From contig NZ_QBKN01000019.1 in the NCBI RefSeq assembly GCF_003054175.1, forward strand, positions 1 through 64,000: a DNA stretch of 64,000 bases, given 5' to 3'. Position numbers and translations under genes: made by a program. Shown here one piece after another: positions 57,492 through 64,000 of this stretch. The notes beneath the pieces are model-generated. The model was not told where the DNA came from. It saw nothing but the letters and a program-made list of their open reading frames with translations, and searched no databases. Within the stretch, counting starts at the first letter, position 1. The number at the start of each line of letters is the position of its first letter. The stretch is from Allosediminivita pacifica (GTDB lineage Bacteria; Pseudomonadota; Alphaproteobacteria; Rhodobacterales; Rhodobacteraceae).

Positions 57492-57582
57492 CGATGCGCT
57501 GCGGCCTTCGGCCTTGAGTCCGCGCAAGGGGCTTCGCGCTCGACCGCTCGGCTTGCGCTCCTTCGAGGGACTCACCGCATCG
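57492..57582. repeat. Nested 91-bp imperfect palindrome
   Basis: Three arm pairs nest in order: CGATGCG (57492) with CGCATCG (57576), TGAGTCC (57515) with GGACTCA (57568), and GCGCAAG (57522) with CTTGCGC (57552). Flanking TTCAG/CTGAA extend the symmetry. It could fold into a long stem on either strand, as small palindromic mobile elements (MITE-like) or extragenic repeats do. Copy number elsewhere cannot be judged from one window. Confidence 0.6.
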
Positions 57583-57648
57583 CCTGAAGCGAAGCACCGA
57601 GTGCCGGCGTCCCGGGACACGCTCGCGATAGGCTGACCTCTTTGACAA

Positions 57649-57694
57649 GACAGCGTGGTCCCGGCACGGAGCCGGGATCGCGCTGTCCTGTTTT
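57649..57694 (+). terminator. Terminator-like double hairpin
   Basis: Outer arms GACAGCG/CGCTGTC (57649-57655, 57681-57687), inner arms CCCGGC/GCCGGG, then CTGTTTT. The T-run favours the plus direction, but the stem could stop both the AraC transcript and the UxuB transcript. Confidence 0.55.
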
Positions 57695-57747
57695 GAAACG
57701 GTGTTTTCCTCGCCGAAAGGAAAATCCTCGAGACTGCTGCCACGGCC

Positions 57748-59184
57748 TCAGCCGCGGGCGTAGGCTTGCACCATGGCCCGGGCGCCGAAATCCTCCAGCC
57801 CGCGGTAGGCGGCGGTGACGGCGGTGGCGAAGGCCTCGTTGTCGGCAAGCTCGGCGTCGAAGACGTCGCGCACGCCGAGCAGCGCCGCGACGCGGCCCTC
57901 GGGCGTTTCCTTGGCGTCGCAAAGCGCCTTGAGGCGGTCGGCCAGCGGGTCGCGCACGTCGATGGGCGCGCCGCTCTCGTCCGTGCCGCCGACGTAACGC
58001 ATCCATGCTGCCACCGCGAGCGCAAGCCCGGGCACCTCGCGCCCTTCGGCGAGGTTGTCGCGCACCGTCCCCAGCAGGCGCTGGGGCAGCTTCTGCGAGC
58101 CGTCCATGGCGATCTGCCAGGTCCGGTGGCGGATGGCGGGATTGCGGTAGCGTTCGAGCAGGGCCGCGCAATAGGCGGGCAGGTCCTCACCCTCGGGCTG
58201 TGGCACGGTGGGCAGGATCTCGCGCCCCCAGAGACGCTCGCAAAGCCCGGCGAAATCGGCATCGCCGACCGTCTCGGCGATGGTCTCGTACCCGGCAAGG
58301 TAGCCGAGGTAGGCCAGCGAGGAATGCGTGCCGTTGAGGCAGCGCAGCTTCATGGTCTCGTGCGCGTCGACGCTGGTCACGAACTGCGCGCCGCCCACTT
58401 CCCAGGCGGGGCGACCGGCAGGAAATTCGTCCTCGATCACCCATTGGCGGAAGGGTTCGTGCTGCACGCAGGCCGGGTCGTGCCAGCCCTTGAGCTCGGC
58501 CAGCCGATCCACGTCAGCTTCGGTGGTCGCCGGCGTGATGCGGTCGACCATGGTGCCGGGAAAGCGGACCTCGGCCTCGATCCAGTCGGCAAGCGCGGCG
58601 TCGCGCCGCCGGGCGAAATCGAGGATGACCCCGCGCGCAAGCCGCCCGTTCGAGGGAAGGTTGTCGCAGGAGAGCACCGTGAAGGGCGCCGTTCCCGCCG
58701 CGCGGCGGCGGGCGAGCGCCTCGACGATGAAGCCGGGTGCCGAGCGTGGCGCACCGCCCTCCAGATCGTGCAGGATGTCGGGATGATCGGCACGCAGCGT
58801 GCCGGTGGCGGGCTCGTGGCAATAGCCCTTCTCGGTGATGGTCAGCGACACGATGCGGATGGCCGGATCGCTCATCGCCTCGACCACGGCCTCGGGGTCC
58901 TCGGGCGCGACGAGCACGTCGACCACGGACCCGATCACCCGCACCTGCGGCCCCTCGGGCGCCAGCGTGACCGAACTGAAGACACCGCCCTGCGGCATCA
59001 GCTGGTCGCGCGCGTCGGGGCTGCGCAGACTGATCGCCCGGATGCCCCAAGCGCCGCCCTCGGCCGCCATGGCCTCGTCGGTGTAGACGGCATTGAAGGC
59101 CCGGAAGAACGCCCCCGGGCCAAGGTGGACGATCCCAGGCGCAGGCGCCGGGCCGTCGCGGGTCAGGCGGGCCTCAGCGGGCAA
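57748..59184 (-). CDS. uxuB: Mannitol dehydrogenase-family fructuronate (or tagaturonate) reductase
   Basis: 478 residues. N-terminal Rossmann domain (GIVHLGPGAFFRAFNAVYTD), then VLSCDNLPSNGR, and the catalytic-site motif MKLRCLNGTHSSLAYLG with Lys, Asn and His of the long-chain polyol dehydrogenase family. In uronate catabolism such enzymes reduce fructuronate to mannonate (UxuB) or tagaturonate to altronate (UxaB). With UxaC beside it and galacturonate as the expected input, tagaturonate is also a likely substrate. Start is TTG 59184 with GGAGG six bases upstream; it overlaps the kduD stop by 11 bases. Confidence 0.85.
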   Translation of the reverse strand: MPAEARLTRDGPAPAPGIVHLGPGAFFRAFNAVYTDEAMAAEGGAWGIRAISLRSPDARDQLMPQGGVFSSVTLAPEGPQVRVIGSVVDVLVAPEDPEAVVEAMSDPAIRIVSLTITEKGYCHEPATGTLRADHPDILHDLEGGAPRSAPGFIVEALARRRAAGTAPFTVLSCDNLPSNGRLARGVILDFARRRDAALADWIEAEVRFPGTMVDRITPATTEADVDRLAELKGWHDPACVQHEPFRQWVIEDEFPAGRPAWEVGGAQFVTSVDAHETMKLRCLNGTHSSLAYLGYLAGYETIAETVGDADFAGLCERLWGREILPTVPQPEGEDLPAYCAALLERYRNPAIRHRTWQIAMDGSQKLPQRLLGTVRDNLAEGREVPGLALAVAAWMRYVGGTDESGAPIDVRDPLADRLKALCDAKETPEGRVAALLGVRDVFDAELADNEAFATAVTAAYRGLEDFGARAMVQAYARG

Positions 59185-59920
59185 GCCAGCCTCCGTCCAC
59201 GTTGAGCACCGCGCCCGTCACGTAGTTGGCGGCGGGCGTGCAGAGGAACGTCACGGCCCCCGCGATGTCGGCGGCCTCGCCCCAGCGCCCCGCGGGAATG
59301 CGCGCCAGGATCTCGGCCGACCGCTTGGGATCGTTGCGCAGCGCCTCGGTGTTGTTGGTGGCGATGTAGCCGGGGGCCACGGCGTTCACGTTGACGCCCT
59401 GCCCCGCCCATTCGTTGGCGAGGATCTTGGTCAGCCCCGCGACGCCGTGCTTGGACGCCGTGTAGGCGGGCACGCGGATGCCGCCCTGGAAGGACAGCAG
59501 CGAGGCGATGTTGACGATGCGCCCGCCCTGCCCGCGCGCCAGGGCCGCCTTGCCGAAGGCCTGGCACATCAGGAAGACCGCCTTGAGGTTCACGTCCATG
59601 ACGTCGTCCCAGTCGGCCTCGGAATAGTCGACCGAATCCGCGCGGCGGATGATGCCCGCGTTGTTGACGAGAATGTCGAGATCGCCTGCCTCGGAGAGCC
59701 GCGCGACGGCGGCCTTGGGATCGGCAAGGTCGAGGTGCATCGCTTCGGCCGAACCGCCGGCATCCTTGATCCGCGTCACCGTCTCGTCGCAGGACGACCG
59801 GCCGGCGGCGACGACATGCGCCCCGATCTCCGCCAGCCCCTCGGCGATGGCCTGCCCGATGCCGGTATTGGCACCGGTGACCAGCGCACGCTTTCCTTCG
59901 AGCGTGAAGGGCGATGTCAT
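59174..59920 (-). CDS. kduD: 2-dehydro-3-deoxy-D-gluconate 5-dehydrogenase KduD
   Basis: 248 residues, usual KduD length. SDR motifs TGANTGIGQAIA, NNAGIIRRADS, YTASKHGVAGLTK, NAVAPGYIATNNTEALR, GAVLNVDGGWLAR; the NNAGIIRR and ATNNTxALR segments are typical of KduD. It reduces 2,5-diketo-3-deoxygluconate to 2-keto-3-deoxygluconate with NAD(P)H. It follows kduI by an ATGA overlap. Confidence 0.93.
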   Translation of the reverse strand: MTSPFTLEGKRALVTGANTGIGQAIAEGLAEIGAHVVAAGRSSCDETVTRIKDAGGSAEAMHLDLADPKAAVARLSEAGDLDILVNNAGIIRRADSVDYSEADWDDVMDVNLKAVFLMCQAFGKAALARGQGGRIVNIASLLSFQGGIRVPAYTASKHGVAGLTKILANEWAGQGVNVNAVAPGYIATNNTEALRNDPKRSAEILARIPAGRWGEAADIAGAVTFLCTPAANYVTGAVLNVDGGWLAR

Positions 59921-60741
59921 CGCAGCACCTCCATCGGGACCATGTCCATGTCGGCGAAGTCGACGTTGTCACCGGCCATGGCCCAGCAGAAGGTGTAGCT
60001 GCCGGTGCCCGCGCCCGAGTGGATCGACCACGGCGGCGAGATCACCGCCTCTTCGTTGGCCATGACGATGTGGCGGGTTTCCTCGGGCTTGCCCATGAAG
60101 TGGAAGACCCGGCCGCCCTCGTCGAGATCGAAGTAGAGATAGGCCTCCATCCGGCGGTCGTGCAGGTGCGCGGGCATCGTGTTCCAGACCGAGCCTTCGG
60201 CGAACTGCGTGTAGCCCATGAGAAGCTGGCAGCTTTCGCAGACCTCTGGGTGAAGGAACTGCATGATGACCCGCTCGTTGGCCGCCTCGCGCGAGCCGAG
60301 CTCGACCCGGCGCGCGTCGCCCGCCTTGATGAGCTTTGTGGGACAGGCGCGGTGCGCGGGCGCCGAGAGGATGTAGAACCGGCCCTTGCCGGTGAACTCC
60401 ACCGGGCCCGAGCCGAGGCCGATGTAGAGAACCTCGCCCCGGCCGATCTCGTGGCTTTCGCCGCCGACCTTGACCGCGGCGGGCTCACCGATGTTGAGCA
60501 CGCCCATCTCGCGACGGTCGAGGATGCTCGGGGTGCCGGTTTCGGGCACCTCGTCGAGCGTCAGGCTGCCGCCGTCGGGCACGGCGGAACCGAGGATGAG
60601 CCGGTCGTAGTGGCTGTAGACCAGCTTGATCTCGCCCGGTTTGAACAGGCCCGAGACGTGGAACTGGTCGCGCAGCCCCTGGGTGTCGAGCGTCTTTGTC
60701 GTCGCCGGATCGATGGCGTAGCGCGTCTCTGCTTGGGTCAT
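59917..60741 (-). CDS. kduI: 5-dehydro-4-deoxy-D-glucuronate isomerase KduI
   Basis: 274 residues behind GAAGGAGGACGAG. Cupin isomerase with ETGTPSILDRREMGVLNIG, MPAHLHDRRMEAYLYF, ISPPWSIHSGAGTGSYTF (zinc-ligand His and Glu) and the closing DMDMVPMEVLR, all standard for KduI. It isomerises 4-deoxy-5-ketouronate, formed spontaneously from unsaturated galacturonate released by the GH105 domain, for KduD. Confidence 0.95.
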   Translation of the reverse strand: MTQAETRYAIDPATTKTLDTQGLRDQFHVSGLFKPGEIKLVYSHYDRLILGSAVPDGGSLTLDEVPETGTPSILDRREMGVLNIGEPAAVKVGGESHEIGRGEVLYIGLGSGPVEFTGKGRFYILSAPAHRACPTKLIKAGDARRVELGSREAANERVIMQFLHPEVCESCQLLMGYTQFAEGSVWNTMPAHLHDRRMEAYLYFDLDEGGRVFHFMGKPEETRHIVMANEEAVISPPWSIHSGAGTGSYTFCWAMAGDNVDFADMDMVPMEVLR

Positions 60742-60781
60742 CTCGTCCTCCTTCGTGGAATATTGTCGCGCGGCTGCGCGG

Positions 60782-62188
60782 TCAGAGGTTGTAGGCCGCC
60801 TTGGCGAGCCCGTAGGTCAGGTCATGCGCGACTTCGGGCGCATCTGCTTCCGCCAGCCGCCCCGTGGCGACGAGAGTCGCGAGGTAGGCGCAGTCGCTGC
60901 GGCGGGCGACGTCGTGGCGCGCGGGGATCGAACAGAAGGCCCGCGTGTCGTCGTTGAAGCCGGCGGTGTTGTAGAAGCCGCAGGTCTCGGTCGTGGCCTC
61001 GCGGAAGCGACGGATGCCCTCGGCGCTGTCGAAGAACCACCACGGCGGGCCGAGCCGCAGCGCGGGATAGGCACCGGCCAGCGGCGCCAGCTCGCGGCCA
61101 TATACCGTTTCGTCCAGCGTGAAGAGGATCACCGTCAGGTCCGGCTCCATCCCCACCGCGTCCAGAAGCGGCTTCAGCGCGCCGACGTAGTCGGTCCGCA
61201 TCGGGATATCGAAGCCCTTGTCGCGGCCATGCGCGGCAAAGACCGGCGCGGAATGGTTGCGCCAGGAACCCGCGTGGATCTGCAGCGTCAGCCCGTCATC
61301 GAGGCTCATGCGCGCCATCTCGGTCAGCATGTGACCGCGGAAGGCATCGGCCTCCTCGCCGGTGCAGGTGCCCGCAAGCGCCTTCTGGAACAGCTCGGCG
61401 GCGACCTCCTGCGGCAGATCCTCGGTGCGGGCGGTGGCGTGGCCGTGATCGCTCGCCGTGGCGCCGAACTCCTTGAAGTAGGCGCGGCGTTTGCGGTGCG
61501 CGGCGAGGTAGCCCTCCCAGGTGGTGGCGGGTTCGCCGGTGATCTCGGCCAGCTTCTCGATGTTCTCGGCAAAACCCTCGAACTCGGGATCTACCACGGA
61601 ATCCGGGCGGTAGGTGGTGATCACCCGCCCGCCCCAGCCGCTGTCGCGGATCGCGCGGTGGGCGGAAAGATCGTCCAGCGCGCCCTCGGTCGTGGCCAGC
61701 GCCTCGATGTTGAACCGCTCGAACAGCGCGCGGGGGCGGAAGGCCTCCTCCGCGAGCTTGCCGTCGATGTGGTCGTAGTAGGTGTCGGCCGTGTCGGCGT
61801 TCAGCGGAATGTCGATGCCGAAGACATGCTCGAACGAATGGTTGAGCCACATCGACGAAGGCGTGCCGCGGAACAGGTGAAAGTTCTCGGCAAACCGGCG
61901 CCAGATCAGGCGCGGGTCGCTTTCGGTTGCGCCCCCGTCGACGCGCGGAACCCCCAGATCGGTGAGCGGGACGCCCTGGCTGACCAGCATGCGGAAGACG
62001 TAGTGGTCGGGCACCACGAAAAGTTCGGCAGGGTTGGGGAAGCGCGCGTTCTCGGCGAACCAGCGCGGATCGCAGTGCCCGTGGGGGCTGATGATCGGCA
62101 GGTCGGCGATACCCTCGTAAAGCTCGCGCGCCAGCCCGCGCAGGGCCGGCTCCGCCGGAAACAGGCGATCCGGGTCGGTCAGGGCCAT
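60782..62188 (-). CDS. uxaC: Glucuronate/galacturonate isomerase UxaC
   Basis: 468 residues behind GAGGAG. Amidohydrolase-like isomerase: ISPHGHCDPRWFAEN (metal His pair), FRGTPSSMWLNHSFEHVFG, LQIHAGSWRNHS, TDYVGALKPLLDAVG, FYNTAGFNDDTRAFCSIPAR and the conserved ARHDVARR-DCAYL end. It converts galacturonate to tagaturonate or glucuronate to fructuronate. First gene of the minus-strand uxaC-kduI-kduD-uxuB operon, divergent from the FadR-type regulator. Confidence 0.94.
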   Translation of the reverse strand: MALTDPDRLFPAEPALRGLARELYEGIADLPIISPHGHCDPRWFAENARFPNPAELFVVPDHYVFRMLVSQGVPLTDLGVPRVDGGATESDPRLIWRRFAENFHLFRGTPSSMWLNHSFEHVFGIDIPLNADTADTYYDHIDGKLAEEAFRPRALFERFNIEALATTEGALDDLSAHRAIRDSGWGGRVITTYRPDSVVDPEFEGFAENIEKLAEITGEPATTWEGYLAAHRKRRAYFKEFGATASDHGHATARTEDLPQEVAAELFQKALAGTCTGEEADAFRGHMLTEMARMSLDDGLTLQIHAGSWRNHSAPVFAAHGRDKGFDIPMRTDYVGALKPLLDAVGMEPDLTVILFTLDETVYGRELAPLAGAYPALRLGPPWWFFDSAEGIRRFREATTETCGFYNTAGFNDDTRAFCSIPARHDVARRSDCAYLATLVATGRLAEADAPEVAHDLTYGLAKAAYNL

Positions 62189-62221
62189 GGTGTGTGTCTC
62201 CTCTATCCCCTGATCACCTAA

Positions 62222-62233
62222 TATGTTAGCATA
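62222..62233. promoter_or_regulatory. Candidate operator of the uronate regulator
   Basis: TATG-TTAG-CATA, 10 of 12 positions palindromic, in the AT-rich part of the divergent uxaC/FadR-type control region. Sequence and place suit a FadR-subfamily operator; no second copy was found in the window. Confidence 0.4.
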
Positions 62234-62301
62234 GCAGTTGTGTCAATCGAGGGACTCCGCCTATAACGGCACGACCACAGAAAGCAGATCCTCCCGACCG
62301 C

Positions 62302-62994
62302 ATGCCAAGCTCAGCCCTCGCGAAACTCGACACCCCGGGTGTCAGCACCACCGACCAGGTGTTCGACGCGCTCTACCGCGCGGTGCTGACCTTCGAGCTG
62401 CCCCCGGGCGCGCGCGTGTCCGAGGCCGAGATCGCGGGCCGGCTGGACGTCTCGCGCCAACCCGTGCGCGACGCCTTCTTCCGGCTGTCGAAGCTGGGCT
62501 TCCTGCTGATCCGCCCGCAGCGGCCGACACTGATCACCAAGATCTCGGAAAGCGCCGTGCGACAGTCGGCCTTCATCCGCACCGCGATCGAGATCGCCTG
62601 TATCCGGGCCGCCACCGAACACGCCACCGATGCGGATTTCGCGGCGATGGAGGCCATGATCGAACGGCAGGGCGAGGCCATCCGCGACCGCGACTCGGAA
62701 CGCTTTCACGCGGAGGACGACGCCTTTCACCGCCGGATCTGCGCCGCGGCACAGGAGGAACACGCCTGGCGGCTCATCCAGGAGCAGAAGGCTCATATGG
62801 ACCGCGTGCGCTTCCTCTCCCTCACCTTCAACCGCGACGAAGCATGGCGCGAACACGCCGCCATCCTTCAGGCGCTCCGCGATCGCGACCCGGATGCCGC
62901 CGAAGCGGGCCTGCGGGGTCACCTGGGACGTATCCACGTGATGCTGCCGCAGATCCGCGCCGCGCACAGCCAACACTTCGAGGACGAAACATGA
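62302..62994 (+). CDS. FadR-type GntR-family regulator (uronate catabolism)
   Basis: 230 residues. Winged helix (LPPGARVSEAEIAGRLDVSR, VRDAFFRLSKLGFLLIRPQR) and FCD domain with metal-binding His/Asp (FHAEDDAFHRRICAAA, WREHAAILQALRDRD, GLRGHLGRIHVM). Divergent from uxaC and coupled to kdgK by ATGA, it probably represses uronate genes until a uronate or KDG intermediate binds, as UxuR/ExuR/KdgR-like proteins do. Confidence 0.86.
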   Translation: MPSSALAKLDTPGVSTTDQVFDALYRAVLTFELPPGARVSEAEIAGRLDVSRQPVRDAFFRLSKLGFLLIRPQRPTLITKISESAVRQSAFIRTAIEIACIRAATEHATDADFAAMEAMIERQGEAIRDRDSERFHAEDDAFHRRICAAAQEEHAWRLIQEQKAHMDRVRFLSLTFNRDEAWREHAAILQALRDRDPDAAEAGLRGHLGRIHVMLPQIRAAHSQHFEDET

Positions 62995-63878
62995 CGCGTA
63001 TCCTGGGCATCGGCGAATGCATGATCGAAATGGCGCCCACCGGAGAGGGCACCTTCGCCATGGGCTTTGCCGGGGACACCTTCAACACCTGCTGGTACGC
63101 GCGGCGACTGGCCGGGCCGGAGCTGCGCGTGGGCTACCTGACCGCCGTGGGCGACGACGACCCCTCGCGGCGCATGGAGGAGTTCATGCGCGACGCGGGG
63201 GTCGAGCCCGAGTTCACCGTGCGTCCTGGCGGATCGGTGGGGCTCTACATGATCTCGCTGAAGGACGGAGAGCGCAGCTTCAGCTACTGGCGCTCCACCT
63301 CGGCAGCCCGAACGCTGGCCGATGACCTCGAGGTCCTGCCGGACATGACCGACGGCGACGTGGCTCTGGTGTCCGGCATCACGCTGGCGATCCTGCCCGA
63401 GGCGGGACGGACCCGCCTGCTGGAGGTTCTGCACGACGCCCGCAAGCGCGGCGTGCGGGTCGCCTTCGACCCCAACATCCGGCCGAAGCTCTGGGAAAGC
63501 ACCGAAACCATGCGCCGCTGGGTCATGGCCGCCGCCAGGGTCTGCGACATCGCCCTGCCCTCGCACGAGGACGAGGCCACGCATTTCGGCGATGCCGACG
63601 CGAGCGCCACCGCCGACCGCTACGCGGGGGCCGGCGCGGGGCTGGTGGTGGTCAAGGATGGGGCCGACCCTGTGGTCATCCGGACCCCCGACAGCCGCGA
63701 GACCATTACCCCGGCCAGGGTGACCGAGGTGGTCGACACCACCGCTGCGGGCGACGCCTTTAACGGGGCCTTCCTCGTCGCACTGCTCGAAGGGGCGGAG
63801 GCGGCGCAGGCGGCCAAGGCGGGCTGCGCGCTGTCGGCGCGGGTCATCGCGGCACGTGGGGCGCTGGTCCCGGTCTGA
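62991..63878 (+). CDS. kdgK: 2-keto-3-deoxygluconate kinase KdgK (PfkB family)
   Basis: 295 residues. GIGECMIEMAP and GFAGDTFNTCWYARRL at the N-terminus are typical of KdgK; VDTTAAGDAFNGAFLVALL is the PfkB catalytic and anion-hole motif. It phosphorylates KDG to KDPG, the point where the Kdu and Uxa branches meet before aldol cleavage by KDPG aldolase, not in this window. Coupled to the regulator by ATGA. Confidence 0.92.
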   Translation: MTRILGIGECMIEMAPTGEGTFAMGFAGDTFNTCWYARRLAGPELRVGYLTAVGDDDPSRRMEEFMRDAGVEPEFTVRPGGSVGLYMISLKDGERSFSYWRSTSAARTLADDLEVLPDMTDGDVALVSGITLAILPEAGRTRLLEVLHDARKRGVRVAFDPNIRPKLWESTETMRRWVMAAARVCDIALPSHEDEATHFGDADASATADRYAGAGAGLVVVKDGADPVVIRTPDSRETITPARVTEVVDTTAAGDAFNGAFLVALLEGAEAAQAAKAGCALSARVIAARGALVPV

Positions 63879-63942
63879 CGAAATCCCTATCGCCAAGCCG
63901 GTGGGGAACCTGCATGCTGCGGGCCGAAAGGACGGCACGGAC

Positions 63943-64000
63943 ATGAAGACAATTCTCGCCTTCGGCGACAGCCTGACATGGGGCGCGGACCCCGCCACGG
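63943..64000 (+). CDS. GDSL/SGNH-family esterase, partial (runs off the window)
   Basis: Begins at ATG 63943 and shows ILAFGDSLTWGADPAT before the window ends. FGDSLTWG is block I of SGNH hydrolases with the nucleophile Ser. Arylesterase- or acetylesterase-like members are common; in a pectin locus a pectin acetylesterase is possible, but only 19 residues are visible. Confidence 0.7.
   Translation, partial: MKTILAFGDSLTWGADPAT

Larger units (their letters stand above)
57254..57747. other. Structured intergenic region
   Basis: 494 bp between the convergent AraC and UxuB-like genes, without a credible gene. It contains CATGCC-GGA-GGCATG, a long nested imperfect palindrome at 57492-57582 and a terminator-like hairpin at 57649-57694. 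The palindrome-rich nature suggests a repeat element or structured RNA. Confidence 0.6.

Noticed and set aside
57483-57747. Continuation of minus-strand frames past the UxuB-like stop
   Set aside because: Fortuitous readings through the palindromic intergenic region; they repeat Ser/Arg/Lys-rich sequence without conservation signals.

Overview
The window is a high-GC (roughly two thirds G+C by eye) chromosome-like or chromid-like segment. It is densely packed with solute-transport and catabolic operons and most resembles a marine Rhodobacterales (roseobacter-group) alphaproteobacterium. The lineage call is inference from gene content: a VPLPA-CTERM protein, opgG/opgH, many Tat/ABC uptake systems, FadR-type regulators and ATGA-coupled operons. 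I saw no tRNA, rRNA, CRISPR array, intact insertion sequence or replication origin.

Layout. 1-3.4 kb (minus): a cluster with an FkbM methyltransferase, a B12-binding radical SAM protein and a truncated fatty-acyl-AMP ligase. 3.6-5.5 kb: an alpha/beta-hydrolase remnant, a frameshifted SDR and a divergent TetR regulator with an inverted repeat between them. 5.7-11.1 kb (plus): an OmpA-family protein with a long acidic repeat-like region, then a three-gene sulfotransferase/arylsulfotransferase-like operon. 11.5-12.1 kb: a VPLPA-CTERM surface protein. 12.7-16.5 kb (minus): a stressosome-type operon (RsbR, RsbS, RsbT, ATPase-SpoIIE phosphatase, ATPase-HisKA_2 kinase). 16.7-22.5 kb: a FadR regulator divergent from a polyamine-type ABC transporter with an Asp/Glu/hydantoin racemase. 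22.6-27.9 kb: a YtfQRT/YjfF-type sugar ABC operon with its FadR regulator. 28.6-32.2 kb: osmoregulated periplasmic glucan synthesis (opgG, a 56-residue ORF, opgH) ending in a strong terminator. 32.4-33.2 kb: an SDR.

33.4-46.6 kb is the most interesting block. A GntR/HutC-type regulator (42.1 kb) sits between two divergent arms. The minus arm has an MFS transporter, a CUT2-type ABC transporter, a small ORF, two amidase-signature enzymes and a RutE-like nitroreductase. The plus arm has a RutA pyrimidine-monooxygenase homologue, a third amidase, a RutF-like flavin reductase and an N-carbamoylsarcosine-amidase-like cysteine hydrolase. Six copies of a palindrome close to TAAGTCCGGACTTA lie in exactly the three control regions of this block. 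It looks like one regulon for a variant Rut-type pathway that opens a cyclic amide or ureide, with RutB, RutC, RutD and RutG replaced by other enzymes and transporters.

46.6-63.9 kb is a pectin/uronate utilisation locus: a pectin methylesterase and a GH28-GH105 fusion without visible signal peptides, a TogBMNA-like CUT1 importer, a GH4 galacturonidase, an AraC regulator, UxuB-like reductase, KduD, KduI, UxaC, a FadR-type regulator and KdgK. Methylated oligogalacturonides would be imported intact, then de-esterified and cut in the cytoplasm. The products would reach 2-keto-3-deoxygluconate 6-phosphate through the Kdu and Uxa branches. The window ends inside a GDSL-type esterase gene.
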